Part shown: piece after piece, positions 43,680-52,460 of the stretch | Layout of the letters: every line of letters begins with the position of its first letter | Numbering within the stretch: position 1 is the first letter of the stretch | From: Microvirga rosea | Lineage (GTDB): Bacteria > Pseudomonadota > Alphaproteobacteria > Rhizobiales > Beijerinckiaceae | Assembly: GCF_020595095.1 (NCBI RefSeq) | Contig: NZ_JAJDOP010000009.1 | Coordinates: forward strand, 1-64,000 | Length of the DNA: 64,000 nucleotides | Direction: 5' to 3' | Notes under the pieces: generated by a model | What the model saw: only the letters and a program-made list of their open reading frames with translations | Databases searched by the model: none | What the model was told of the DNA's origin: nothing | Position numbers and translations under genes: made by a program

Positions 43680-45305
43680 TCAAAGACTGAACCAAGATGC
43701 TTTAGGATCCATAATGCCTGACAGGACAATGACACCTTCAGGTGATGAATCCTTGTCTGTGTTCAAGAGCAGATAGGTATCGTTGCCCTTATGGATATAC
43801 CTGATTTGCCCTGGAGCACTGAAATTTTCCGCTCCGATAAACGTGAAAGCCTGATTGCCGGAGCGCACGGTGGATGCGTCAAGAAGGTGTAGATCGATGA
43901 GATCTCCCTCCTTGCGCGAAAAGTCTTTGATAATATCAGTGGAGTTTCTCCATATATCTATGTCGGCAATGCCATCCCAAACGAAAGTATCGGCACCTTT
44001 GCCTCCGAAGAAGATGTCACCCCCTAGTCCTCCGTTCAGGGTATCGCTGCCAGCTCCACCGAGCATGAAATCTTGCCCGGCGGAACCATACATAAGATCG
44101 TTGCCTGAGTGGCCTATGATAATGTCGTTTGAATCGCTGCCGGCGAGTTGATCGTTGTTCGATGTTCCCAAAACCAGATCGGACCTCTCCTTCGATGGAA
44201 TGGGAGTGCCGCTCTGCCAATCGATGTCGATCAATGTCCCATCGTCATAGGCGATCGATGTTTTTACGGTCGTGCCAGTGGGGTCGTATGTGTCTTGATA
44301 GCTGGTCCAAGATTGTTGATTAAGGTCATCCGCCTCGAAGTACCATGATGAGCCATCATCGTTTTTTATAAACTGATGATCGAGGTTCTTATAGTAAAAC
44401 GTATCTCGAGATGACCACTTTTCATAAAGGGCCTTATCATACTCGATAGTCCGTAGAGTGCCGTCCTTATTGCGAATGACTTCATATTCGAGAATATTTT
44501 TTTCTGTCACGAAGCTTGTTTTCTTCGCAGCTGCTTCGTCTTTGTCCCGGCTCAATTCTACAAATCGTTGAGTCTTGTTGTCATAAAGAACGTGCTGAGC
44601 GTACAGCTTCTTATTGCCGTCGTAGAAATTGACAAGCTTGCTCCAATTGGAGGCTTTGTGCGTGTCGTATTTAACCTTCCAGCTTCTATCCGGCGTCGGC
44701 ACCTTCGGGCTTTTGCCATCGACATAATATGTCGAAATAGGTCCAAAATACAGACTGTTGTATTCACCGCAAACGATGCCCTCATAATCATAAATGCTGA
44801 ATGGAACTTGTGCGATGCTGTCATGCACAGTTGAGTAAGCAGACGGGCTGATTGTTTTTAGATCAGTGAACTTTCCCGTCCAACCTGGAAGGTCTGACTG
44901 TTTAATGTCGACATTCGGCCAGTTATTGCGTGCTTCTTCAATGGAGAGAGGTATATCGCTGCCCTTTTTCGTAAAATAGGTGCCATAGGTAGCATCGAAG
45001 AACATCCACTTGCCATTAATGAACAGTTCTGTGGCCGTATGCCCAGTCTGAAAAGGCACCTTTCCGAAGTTCGCCCGGCGGTGTTCGACTCCGATCTCGG
45101 CAAAGATCGTTTCAAGAAAATAATCTCGCCAGCCGCATTCACCGGTGAGCGCCTTTGGCACGTCATAAACATTCTTAGGTGCGGGCCCATGGTCCCTTGG
45201 CAGAAGTGAGTTCCAGACCCACGATGTCATAATCTTCGCAAGCGCCAGGGGGTTGGACTTGTGAGCGTGCATAAATTTCCTGATGGTATTGTAATCGTTC
45301 GCCAT
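43680..45305 (-). CDS. RTX-type secreted protein with N-terminal transglutaminase-like domain
   Basis: A 541-residue protein with no Sec signal. The N-terminal 110 residues carry a transglutaminase-like triad: Cys57 (TGECGWRDYFL), His89 (TGHTATELFI) and Asp104 (FFDATYGTY). A middle region (about 110-380) is of unknown fold and rich in Lys, Asp, Tyr. From residue about 380 come RTX nonapeptide calcium repeats (GHSGNDLMYG, GGAGSDTLNG, GGLGGDIFFG), followed by a serralysin-like C-terminal domain ending in ASWFSL, typical of type I secreted proteins. Base composition is clearly more AT-rich than neighbours, suggesting horizontal transfer. ATG 45305 is preferred to a TTG at 45368. No T1SS transporter is nearby. 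Role may be cross-linking or proteolysis outside the cell. Confidence 0.8.
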   Translation of the reverse strand: MANDYNTIRKFMHAHKSNPLALAKIMTSWVWNSLLPRDHGPAPKNVYDVPKALTGECGWRDYFLETIFAEIGVEHRRANFGKVPFQTGHTATELFINGKWMFFDATYGTYFTKKGSDIPLSIEEARNNWPNVDIKQSDLPGWTGKFTDLKTISPSAYSTVHDSIAQVPFSIYDYEGIVCGEYNSLYFGPISTYYVDGKSPKVPTPDRSWKVKYDTHKASNWSKLVNFYDGNKKLYAQHVLYDNKTQRFVELSRDKDEAAAKKTSFVTEKNILEYEVIRNKDGTLRTIEYDKALYEKWSSRDTFYYKNLDHQFIKNDDGSSWYFEADDLNQQSWTSYQDTYDPTGTTVKTSIAYDDGTLIDIDWQSGTPIPSKERSDLVLGTSNNDQLAGSDSNDIIIGHSGNDLMYGSAGQDFMLGGAGSDTLNGGLGGDIFFGGKGADTFVWDGIADIDIWRNSTDIIKDFSRKEGDLIDLHLLDASTVRSGNQAFTFIGAENFSAPGQIRYIHKGNDTYLLLNTDKDSSPEGVIVLSGIMDPKASWFSL

Positions 45306-45686
45306 TTTGTGCCAGGTGACTAAGCGGAAAAGCCACCATCTACACTTCGTATCGCTCTTAAGCAACAATATAATATATCAAATATGTGTTAGATAAGCTC
45401 TGCCATGAGAGACCCGACTGATGATTAGTTCATGTTTTTCCCCGAGCAGAGGGATGCGCCGCGCATTTTGCGGCGCAGGTCGGCCCTAAACCAAACTGGG
45501 CCGTCAGGATTTGGCTCTTGAGAGTTCGGCCATGCCCATCTCATAAGGCAGACCATGGGACATATCCTGCACGACCCCGCTCAGTAGATTGCTAGGCATC
45601 GGTGATTGACCCGAAGCGTATCAGCTGAAGCGATTTGCTTGAGAGGAGCAGAGGCTCCGACCTTGCCACAAATTCGAGTAACTGAA
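45306..45686. other. AT-rich intergenic region, 381 bp, upstream of the RTX gene
   Basis: The first 80 bp are very AT-rich (runs of TA) and probably contain the RTX promoter, which I could not pin down. A hairpin TGCGCCGC-GCATTTT-GCGGCGCA at 45455-45477 and a GGCCC..GGGCC pair about 45482-45502 follow, and may end the transcript of the secreted small protein gene, though neither has a T-run. Confidence 0.5.
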
Positions 45687-46112
45687 CTAAGTTCCCGTTC
45701 GCTTGAGGCTCCAGCAGGATACGACGCGGCTTGTCGCGAAGCTGTGATGATAGCAGACGTCCAGAGTATTCGGGTCGCGAAGCGCGAAGGTGAAGCTGCC
45801 GTCATCGTCCGTCATGATGCCGGTTTTGTTGTCGCCGCCGATCGCGCCGATCAGCGTCTCGGTGAAGCGGCCGTTGCTCGAGGTGCCGGCGAACCGGTTT
45901 CCCTGCTGTTCGGTGATCGCGAAGGTGAACTCGATTTCGTTGCTAGAGAAGTTCGGACCGTTCTTTTCGGCAACGCGATAAGGATTCGAGCCGATATGGA
46001 CGGCTTGAGCCATTCCCTTCCAGGTGCCGACCATTTTCGGCGGCTCCTCGGCGTGCGCGATGGATGCTCCCGCCACGGCCGCCATTACCGCAATAAACAT
46101 GCGTGTCTTCAT
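45687..46112 (-). CDS. Secreted small protein of unknown function
   Basis: A 141-residue protein with a signal peptide MFIAVMAAVAGASIAHAEEP and a mature domain beginning MVGTWKGMAQAVHIG, followed by EIEFTFAITEQQGNRFAGTSS and SFTFALRDPNTLDVCYHHSF. The pattern of beta strands and the GTWKG start recall lipocalin-like or avidin-like small barrels, but this is a guess. GGGAG sits 6 bp before ATG 46112. Two cysteines near the C-terminus may pair. Confidence 0.7.
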   Translation of the reverse strand: MKTRMFIAVMAAVAGASIAHAEEPPKMVGTWKGMAQAVHIGSNPYRVAEKNGPNFSSNEIEFTFAITEQQGNRFAGTSSNGRFTETLIGAIGGDNKTGIMTDDDGSFTFALRDPNTLDVCYHHSFATSRVVSCWSLKRTGT

Positions 46113-46254
46113 TTTAGTCTCCCTCAGTACAAGGGCGGACCATACAGTCATAACCTGTGGTGAATATTGCGCGTCCCGCGGCTTTTCCACATTCGCGGAG
46201 CGGAAGCTTTCATGAGGCAAGATGAGCGGGAGACGAATCCCGCAAAGAGGTGAC

Positions 46255-47262
46255 TTAAGAACGCTTTTGCCCAAACAGATCTTTCCATGCGGGTAAAGCT
46301 CCATCGAACGGAAGGGCCGTCGCCTCGTAGACGCCGCGGGCGATGGCGCGAGCGACGCAGTCCGCAGCGGCGATGGTCAGATGGGTGAAATCTGCGGCCT
46401 CGTCGTGGAGCGGCTTGCGGCCAGTTGCGGCGGTGAAGATCGTGTCGCCGTCGAAAAGGGCATGGGAGAAGCGCAGAGCCTTGGCAAAGCCGGCGTGAGA
46501 CGACAGGGCCAGGCGCTTTGCCTGAGCTTTGGTCAGGACGGCATCGGTCGCCACAAGGGCGATCGTGGTGGCCGGTTGAGGTCCGCCTTTCCAGATCGGC
46601 CTGCGCTCATCCGAGGAGATTCGTGCGGGCATTCCAAGCCCTCCGAACTCCGCTTCTTCCTCTAATCCGGCGGCCCAGAAGTGCGGGCCGTTGCCGATGA
46701 CGGCGGAAGCGATGCTGTTCACGATCACCACGGCTCCGACTGCATGGCCCGAGGGCGTAAAGGCGCTCGCGGAGCCGAGCCCGCCTTTCAGGTTCACTGT
46801 CGTGGCCCCAAAACCTCCGCCCACGGTTCCCATGGGGAAATCTACCCCGGCCGTACGGGCCGCCTCGTAGCCCAGTTCGCGGTAGGGCGGGTAGCGGCCC
46901 CAATTCTTGTCGCCGCCATTGAGCATGTCGAAGACGACGGCCTGGGAGACGAGCGGAACCCGGGTGTTGCCGACCGGAAAGCCAATTCCCTGTTCCCGCA
47001 GGAAAGCCTGGACGCCGCTGGCCGCATCGAGCCCGAAGGCAGAGCCGCCGGACAGAACGATGCCGTGGATGCCGGGCACCATCTTGTCGGGTTCGAGAAG
47101 ATCTGTTTCGCGGGTCCCGGGCGCTCCCCCCAGCACGGCATATGAGGCGACGGCCGGCGCGTCGAACAGGGCCACGGTCACACCGGAGGCGAGGATCGGG
47201 TCATGCGCATGACCAATGGTGACGCCTACGACGTCGGTGATGAGATTGCGATGGCTGCTCAT
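46255..47262 (-). CDS. P1 family (DmpA/BapA-type) peptidase
   Basis: A 335-residue Ntn-fold self-cleaving peptidase: VVGVTIGHAHDP near the start, GIVLSGGSAFGLDAASGV, GGGFGATTVNLKGG, and PATTIALVATDAVLT, where Thr232 lies where DmpA has its nucleophile Ser and where NylC uses Thr. Family members include L-aminopeptidase/D-esterase, beta-peptidyl aminopeptidase and nylon oligomer hydrolase. By family rule the chain is cleaved before the nucleophile to give two subunits. ATG 47262 is preferred to GTG 47295. Divergent from ccdA. Confidence 0.88.
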   Translation of the reverse strand: MSSHRNLITDVVGVTIGHAHDPILASGVTVALFDAPAVASYAVLGGAPGTRETDLLEPDKMVPGIHGIVLSGGSAFGLDAASGVQAFLREQGIGFPVGNTRVPLVSQAVVFDMLNGGDKNWGRYPPYRELGYEAARTAGVDFPMGTVGGGFGATTVNLKGGLGSASAFTPSGHAVGAVVIVNSIASAVIGNGPHFWAAGLEEEAEFGGLGMPARISSDERRPIWKGGPQPATTIALVATDAVLTKAQAKRLALSSHAGFAKALRFSHALFDGDTIFTAATGRKPLHDEAADFTHLTIAAADCVARAIARGVYEATALPFDGALPAWKDLFGQKRS

Positions 47263-47356
47263 GCCCCTAGGCAATCCGAAAAAGCTCCGCTTCACAAGCT
47301 GGCGATCTGTCCGGGTTCGGCTTTCTTGTGAGAAGACGGGAGGCTAGAAGGGTCCC

Positions 47357-48082
47357 ATGCTGAACGTCTCTCTCCCGGCCGCGGCTCTTGGCGGCCTCAT
47401 CAGTTTCTTGAGCCCCTGCGTCCTGCCGCTGGTGCCGCCCTATCTGTCGTTCCTGGCGGGCACTACCTTCGATCAACTGACGGCGGGCGAAGGAGCCGTG
47501 CGCCGAAGAGCGCTGCTGGCGGCTCTGTTGTTCGTCGCAGGTTTTTCAACCGTCTTCGTTCTGCTCGGGGCGACGGCCTCGGCATTCGGGCAGGCGGTGC
47601 GGCAATATCTTGATGTCCTGAGCACCCTGGCGGGCCTCGCCATCATCGTGATGGGCCTGCATTTTCTCGGAGTCTTCCGGATCGGGCTGTTTTATCGCGA
47701 GGCGCGGTTTTCCGTGAACCGTCCCGTGGGGCTCTGGGGCGCCTACGTCATGGGGCTTGCCTTTGCGTTCGGCTGGACACCCTGCATCGGCCCGGTCCTG
47801 GCCGCCATTTTGGCGGTGGCCGGATCGGAGGCGAGCGTCTCCCGAGGAGCGCTGCTGCTCGCGGCCTATTCCGCGGGCCTGGGAATCCCCTTCCTACTCG
47901 CCGCCTTCGCGATGAAGCCGTTCGTGGCCTTCATGAAGCGGCTGCGTTCCCATTTCGCGACGGTGGAAAAGGTCATGGGCGTCCTGCTCGTTCTCACCGG
48001 CATCGCGTTCCTGACCGGCTGGATCACGACCATGTCGTTCTGGCTCCTGGAGACGTTTCCGATCCTGGGGCGGCTCGGCTGA
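47357..48082 (+). CDS. ccdA: Cytochrome c biogenesis protein CcdA
   Basis: A 241-residue membrane protein with six helices, N-terminal SFLSPCVLPLVPPYLSFLAG and the mid-protein FGWTPCIGPVLAAILA, the two cysteine-bearing proline motifs of CcdA/DsbD. It moves reducing equivalents across the inner membrane for heme attachment or thiol repair. No other cytochrome c maturation gene is nearby. Confidence 0.9.
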   Translation: MLNVSLPAAALGGLISFLSPCVLPLVPPYLSFLAGTTFDQLTAGEGAVRRRALLAALLFVAGFSTVFVLLGATASAFGQAVRQYLDVLSTLAGLAIIVMGLHFLGVFRIGLFYREARFSVNRPVGLWGAYVMGLAFAFGWTPCIGPVLAAILAVAGSEASVSRGALLLAAYSAGLGIPFLLAAFAMKPFVAFMKRLRSHFATVEKVMGVLLVLTGIAFLTGWITTMSFWLLETFPILGRLG

Positions 48083-48109
48083 TCGCCTTTCTTCCGGCCC
48101 GCATCCCGG

Positions 48110-48640
48110 TCATATCTGTTTGTGAAAATAGGTCGTGTCGCAGAGCCCGCCCTCTGGCCAGAGGGCGTAGTTGGGAATCACGCCGACCCGCTGCCAACCG
48201 AGGCGCGCGTAAAGGCGTTCCGCGTCACTCCCCGTGACCGTGTCGAGCACGAGCACGGTTTTCCCGGCGGTGCGCGCCGCTTCTTCCGCTGCGCGCATGA
48301 GGGCCGCGCCGACGCCGCGCTTGCGCGCCCTGCTATGGACCAGCATCTTGGCGATATCGGCCCGGTGCGGCTGGTTTTCGGGCTGCTTCAGGACCACCTG
48401 AACCGTGCCGACGATCTCACCCTTGGTTTCGTCCTCCGCCACCAGGAGGATGCGTTCTCCGGAGGCCACTCCGCTGGCGACATGTCGCCAGAATGCGTCG
48501 GCCCGGTCCAGGGTCAGGGGGGCCATGAAGCTCACGGAGGCGCCACCCTCGACACAATCCATCAGGACGGCCGAAAGGGCCCCGATTCGCGCTTCGGCTT
48601 CTTCGGACGACAGAATTCGGAGGGCAACGGCATCGTTCAT
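48110..48640 (-). CDS. GNAT family N-acetyltransferase
   Basis: A 176-residue acetyltransferase: ADIAKMLVHSRARKRGVGAALMRAAE with the R-x-x-G-x-G acetyl-CoA loop, and GSDAERLYARLGWQRVGVIP. The ATG overlaps the stop of the upstream XRE-cupin gene by 4 bp, so it is co-expressed. The pair XRE/cupin regulator plus GNAT is a common small operon in Rhizobiales whose substrate is unknown. Confidence 0.88.
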   Translation of the reverse strand: MNDAVALRILSSEEAEARIGALSAVLMDCVEGGASVSFMAPLTLDRADAFWRHVASGVASGERILLVAEDETKGEIVGTVQVVLKQPENQPHRADIAKMLVHSRARKRGVGAALMRAAEEAARTAGKTVLVLDTVTGSDAERLYARLGWQRVGVIPNYALWPEGGLCDTTYFHKQI

Positions 48641-49245
48641 GAAATGCTCCTGGACGGAGAAGGCGCGCGCGAGGGATCGGCCGCGAGGGCCACCAGATAA
48701 CGGGCCGGGCGTCTGTGCGGATTATGAAAGACATTCGGCCGGTCGATCCGCATGGCCAGGCAATCGCCAGCCTTCAGGTGGTGTGCGTCCTGTCCCGTGG
48801 TCAGGACGATCTCGCCCTCGATGACCCAAACCTGCTGGCCGATGTCGATGGAGCGCGGGCTCGGATCATAGGCGACACGCGCTTCCGGTGGGAGGATCAC
48901 CTCCGCAAGCTCAAGCGGAGACGGGAAGCCCGGAGGGGAAAGAGAGCGGCGCTGGTAGCCGCTGCCGGGATCCTTCCAGACGCGCTGTTCGCTCCAACGC
49001 ACGAGGGGTGAGGCGAGGGGGCTTTCGTCCTGAGCGAAAAGCGACGCAAGGCTGACGCCGAGGCCGCCGGCCAGCCTGTTCAGGACCGCAGCGGTGGGAC
49101 TGCTTTCTCCCCGCTCGATAAGAGAGATCATGGAGCGGCTTACGCCAGCCCGGTCGGCCAGTGCATCCAGACTTAAGCCACGTGCGGTGCGCAAGCCACG
49201 CACACGGGCAGCCAGATGAGCATTCACGTCGGCTTCTGATTCCAT
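48637..49245 (-). CDS. XRE family regulator with C-terminal cupin domain
   Basis: A 202-residue protein: helix-turn-helix RGLRTARGLSLDALADRAGV with SRSMISLIERGESSPTAAVL, then a cupin VWVIEGEIVLTTGQDAHHLKAGD. The cupin may sense a small metabolite or metal. ATG 49245 begins the HTH; upstream in-frame codons to 49500 are in the neighbouring gene and unconserved. Overlaps the GNAT gene downstream. Confidence 0.88.
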   Translation of the reverse strand: MESEADVNAHLAARVRGLRTARGLSLDALADRAGVSRSMISLIERGESSPTAAVLNRLAGGLGVSLASLFAQDESPLASPLVRWSEQRVWKDPGSGYQRRSLSPPGFPSPLELAEVILPPEARVAYDPSPRSIDIGQQVWVIEGEIVLTTGQDAHHLKAGDCLAMRIDRPNVFHNPHRRPARYLVALAADPSRAPSPSRSIS

Positions 49246-49336
49246 GAAAAAAGAATAGTGGTCCAATATACTGGAGTAAAGCGCCGCCATCGCTTTTAGG
49301 GATGCTGCGCGCAACGAGCGGCGAAGCTGCCCGCCG

Positions 49337-50239
49337 TCAGACCACGACTTGGTTCCGGCCTTCGCCTTTGGCGCGGTAGAGCAGCTCGTCCGCCCGACCG
49401 AACACGGCGCCGATCGTTTCATCACCCGACCGATGGGCGGCGACGCCGAAGCTGGCCGTGACGAAACCCTGATCGAGGTCGCCGAACGCTTTTGCGGCAA
49501 TTCCCCGCTGCAGCGTGCGCGCGACGTCCGCTGCTTGCGACAGCACGCTGCCGGGCAGCACGATGCAGAACTCTTCGCCGCCGGAACGCGCGAACAGAGA
49601 ATTGCTCGGGATGGTGCTTTTCACGAACCGGCTGACACCGATCAGAACCGCGTCACCGGTGCCGTGACCGTATTGGTCATTGATGGATTTGAAGCGGTCG
49701 AGATCGAAGATGATGACCGACAGGGGGGCATCCTGCTGCTGGGCACGCTGAAAATGCTCCGCCAATTGACGCATCAGCCAGCGACGGTTTCCGATGCCCG
49801 TGAGGGCATCGGTGTCCGCCGCGCGGGCGAGATCGTGGATCGCCGTATCCAGTTCCACGAGGGTATCCTGGACCTGCGCCATCATCAGCCCGGCTTCATC
49901 CGTGAAATGACGCGGCAGGGCCGGCAACGTCCGGTGCTCCCGGTAAGCCTGCAGGGCAGCCGAGGCCTTTTGAACCGGCGCGAGCATTCCGTAGACACAG
50001 GAGAGGGTCACCGCCGTCGCCACCAGGGTCGCAACGAGCAGGGTCAGGATGGTGAGCCAGAAATCCGGCCCGGAAACCCCGCGCATCGCCAGCAGCGCGA
50101 TGCACATCACGATAAGCGGAATGTGAGTTCCCACGAAGCAGATCAGCAGAACTCGCCCCATGTAACTGCGGGGCCGGCGCAGCCTGCTCAGCGCGCTGTA
50201 AACGCCCATGGACGCATAATCGGCGTTTGTTCTGCGCAT
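49337..50239 (-). CDS. GGDEF domain diguanylate cyclase
   Basis: A 300-residue protein with two membrane helices (about 28-50 and 60-82), an intervening linker with a HAMP-like helix (about 85-130), and a GGDEF domain with SGGEEF at 219-224 and IIFDLDRFKSINDQYGH. It makes cyclic-di-GMP. The inhibitory RxxD site five residues before the motif is not present (NSLFARSGGEEF). AGGAG lies 6 bp before ATG 50239, which is preferred to ATG 50269. Confidence 0.92.
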   Translation of the reverse strand: MRRTNADYASMGVYSALSRLRRPRSYMGRVLLICFVGTHIPLIVMCIALLAMRGVSGPDFWLTILTLLVATLVATAVTLSCVYGMLAPVQKASAALQAYREHRTLPALPRHFTDEAGLMMAQVQDTLVELDTAIHDLARAADTDALTGIGNRRWLMRQLAEHFQRAQQQDAPLSVIIFDLDRFKSINDQYGHGTGDAVLIGVSRFVKSTIPSNSLFARSGGEEFCIVLPGSVLSQAADVARTLQRGIAAKAFGDLDQGFVTASFGVAAHRSGDETIGAVFGRADELLYRAKGEGRNQVVV

Positions 50240-50362
50240 GCAGGCTCCTGTGATGTGCCGAAGCGTCATGTCCGTCGCAGGCGTCTCCCGCAAAAGCGTG
50301 GGCGAATCAAGTCCTAAAGGCCGATTCCGATGCCGTGCCCTGAAATTCGTGGCTCCTGCGGC

Positions 50363-50746
50363 TTAAGAACCGGTCACCTTGTGACCTTCTCTTGTGAGGG
50401 CAGCAATCGCGCCGGAGAGATCCGTGGCTTTCACGAGAATGTAGTCAGTGCTGAACGTCGATGTGGCGAAGATGCCGATCCCGGCATTCGCCAGTGGGGT
50501 CAGTACCGACGCGAGGATCCCCGGCACGCTGAAGTCGAAAGTCTGCTCGATCCGAAAACAGCGCCAGCCACGATCCGCCTCGGCCTCCTCCGGCACCTCC
50601 GAGACCGGGCAAACGAGGGTCGTCTCGTCAGGCGCCTGCACAAGCAGCATCATGGCGCGCGAGGTCCGGGGCCGCAGGTTGAGATCGGCAGGAAGGCGGC
50701 AGACCGCAAAGGTCTCTTCCGCAAGGGACAAGGTCAGGTTCGGCAT
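50363..50746 (-). CDS. ACT domain protein (CASTOR/DUF7895-like)
   Basis: A 127-residue protein whose C-terminal half shows an ACT-like pattern (RIEQTFDFSVPGILASVLTPLANAGIGIFATSTFSTDYILV, key ends given), with N-terminal LTLSLAEETFAVCRLPADLN as in the CASTOR-like ACT family. ACT domains bind amino acids. Downstream of the livJ gene and its terminator, on the same strand, so a link to amino-acid supply is plausible. ATG 50746 is preferred to ATG 50776 because conservation begins there. Confidence 0.75.
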   Translation of the reverse strand: MPNLTLSLAEETFAVCRLPADLNLRPRTSRAMMLLVQAPDETTLVCPVSEVPEEAEADRGWRCFRIEQTFDFSVPGILASVLTPLANAGIGIFATSTFSTDYILVKATDLSGAIAALTREGHKVTGS

Positions 50747-50782
50747 TGGTGCAGGTCCGTCATCGGTAGGGAGCATTCATGG

Positions 50783-50811
50783 AAAAGCCCGCCCTGTTGC
50801 CAGGGCGGGCT
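50783..50811 (-). terminator. Intrinsic terminator after livJ
   Basis: Stem AGCCCGCCCTG, loop GCAA, CAGGGCGGGCT then TTTT on the minus strand, 32 bp after the livJ stop. It separates livJ from the ACT gene. Confidence 0.88.
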
Positions 50812-50842
50812 CTCGAGAGGTTCGGCTCTGATGGGCCGATGA

Positions 50843-51970
50843 TTACATGCCGATCTCGTTGCCGGAGTAATCGATCTTGCCGTCGGTGCCCTTCTTCCAG
50901 ACATACATGACGTAGTCCGGACGGGTGATGTCGCCCTTCTTGGTGAAGGAGAGATCGCCGATGACGGTCTTGATCGGCTTGCCGGAATGCAGAGCGTCCG
51001 CAACCTTCTTGCCGTCGACGCTGCCAGCCTGCTTTGCAGCCTCCGCCAGGACCTGGGTCGCAGCGTAAGAATACAGGGTGTAAGCTTCGGGGTCGTAGTT
51101 CTTGGCCTTGAACTTGGCCACTACGTCCTTAGCGTTCGGGTTCTTGCGCGGATCCGGCGAGAAGGTCATCAGGGTGCCCTCGGCGCCCGGGCCGGCGATC
51201 GAGGTGAACTCGGCCGACACGATGCCGTCACCGGACATGAGCGGGGCGTTCAGGCCCTGGTCGCGCATCTGACGGATGATCAGACCGGCTTCCGTATGGA
51301 GGCCGCCGAAATAGACCACGTCGACACCGGCCTGCTTCAGCTTCGACACGAGCGCGGAGTAGTCCTTCTCGCCCGGGTTGATGCCTTCGTAGATCACTTC
51401 CTTGAGACCCTTGGCGTTCATCGCCTTCTGGGTTTCGTCGGCCAGGCCCTTGCCGTAGGGGGTCTTGTCGTGAACGACGGCGACCTTCTTGCCCTTGAAC
51501 TTGTCGGCCAGATAGCCGCCCGCGACGAGACCCTGCTGGTCGTCGCGACCGCAGGTGCGGAAGGTGTTCCACATGCCGCGCTCGGTAAAGGTCGGGTTGG
51601 TCGAGGCCGGGGAGACCTGGACGATGCCGGCTTCCTCATAGACCTGCGAGGCCGGGATCGACACGCCCGAGTTGAAGTGGCCGACGACCCACTTGACGCC
51701 CTCGGCTGCGAACTTGTTCGCGACCGACACGCCCTGCTTGGGATCCGACACGTCGTCGCCGACGACCAGCTGCAGCTTCTGGCCGTTGATGCCGCCAGCC
51801 GCATTGATGTCTTCGACCGCCTGCTCGACGCCGTTCTTGAGCTGCGCGCCGAAAGCGGCATTCGGGCCCGTGATGGGACCGGCGACGCCGATCTTGATCT
51901 GCGCGTTGGCCGCGCCGGAGAAGGCGAGGCCAAGACCGAGCGCAACGCCGGTCAACAGCAATTTCTTCAT
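50843..51970 (-). CDS. livJ: Branched-chain amino acid ABC transporter substrate-binding protein
   Basis: A 375-residue periplasmic binding protein with signal peptide LLLTGVALGLGLAFSGAANA, then IKIGVAGPITGPNAAFGAQLK and VQVSPASTNPTF, and GDGIVSAEFTSIAGPGAEGT. It captures Leu, Ile or Val for the LivHMGF importer. AGAGGAG about 8 bp upstream of ATG 51970. Last gene of the liv operon, with its own terminator. Confidence 0.95.
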   Translation of the reverse strand: MKKLLLTGVALGLGLAFSGAANAQIKIGVAGPITGPNAAFGAQLKNGVEQAVEDINAAGGINGQKLQLVVGDDVSDPKQGVSVANKFAAEGVKWVVGHFNSGVSIPASQVYEEAGIVQVSPASTNPTFTERGMWNTFRTCGRDDQQGLVAGGYLADKFKGKKVAVVHDKTPYGKGLADETQKAMNAKGLKEVIYEGINPGEKDYSALVSKLKQAGVDVVYFGGLHTEAGLIIRQMRDQGLNAPLMSGDGIVSAEFTSIAGPGAEGTLMTFSPDPRKNPNAKDVVAKFKAKNYDPEAYTLYSYAATQVLAEAAKQAGSVDGKKVADALHSGKPIKTVIGDLSFTKKGDITRPDYVMYVWKKGTDGKIDYSGNEIGM

Positions 51971-52097
51971 GAGGTCACTCCTCTGGGTGGTTTTGTAGGC
52001 CCCCTTCCTTGGGGCCGGTTCAGCAAGCTTAAGGGCCCGCCGTCCGCGTGACATCATGACTCTTTTTGAGCGGAAGTCACGCTGGAATTTCTGACGC

Positions 52098-52460
52098 TTA
52101 GCCGTTGGTATGAGACGCTTTTGCCTTCCAGCCGAAAGGTCCCGTCCGTTCATAGAGCCAGCGATACTGGGTCGTCATCTGGCGGGCGCGATTGTACTGA
52201 AACCCAAGCGCGCCAATGATCAGAACCACGATCGCGTCGATCGCATAGTAGTGAAACGACAACAGGGTTCCGGCGAAAAGCGCGAAATGGATGAAGCGCA
52301 CCGCCGCCGCCAGGATCAGCAGATAGATCACGAGCTGCCAGAACGGGCGCCAGGTGATGGCGATGGCCCGGCCGGTCATCCAGGCGGCTGATCCACCCAG
52401 AATCACCGTCACGAAGAGGAAGAGCCAGATCGAGGGTTCTTCGTAGAGAAAGCCCTGCAT
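52098..52460 (-). CDS. DUF6867-like small membrane protein of the liv operon
   Basis: A 120-residue protein with three hydrophobic segments (WLFLFVTVILGGSAAWMTG, FWQLVIYLLILAAAVRFIH, YYAIDAIVVLIIGALGFQY) and a C-terminal polar tail with YRWLYERTGPFGWK. It starts in the livF stop (TGATG overlap) and is therefore translated with the importer. Similar small genes occur in liv operons of Bradyrhizobium-type bacteria, but I cannot name a function. Confidence 0.7.
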   Translation of the reverse strand: MQGFLYEEPSIWLFLFVTVILGGSAAWMTGRAIAITWRPFWQLVIYLLILAAAVRFIHFALFAGTLLSFHYYAIDAIVVLIIGALGFQYNRARQMTTQYRWLYERTGPFGWKAKASHTNG

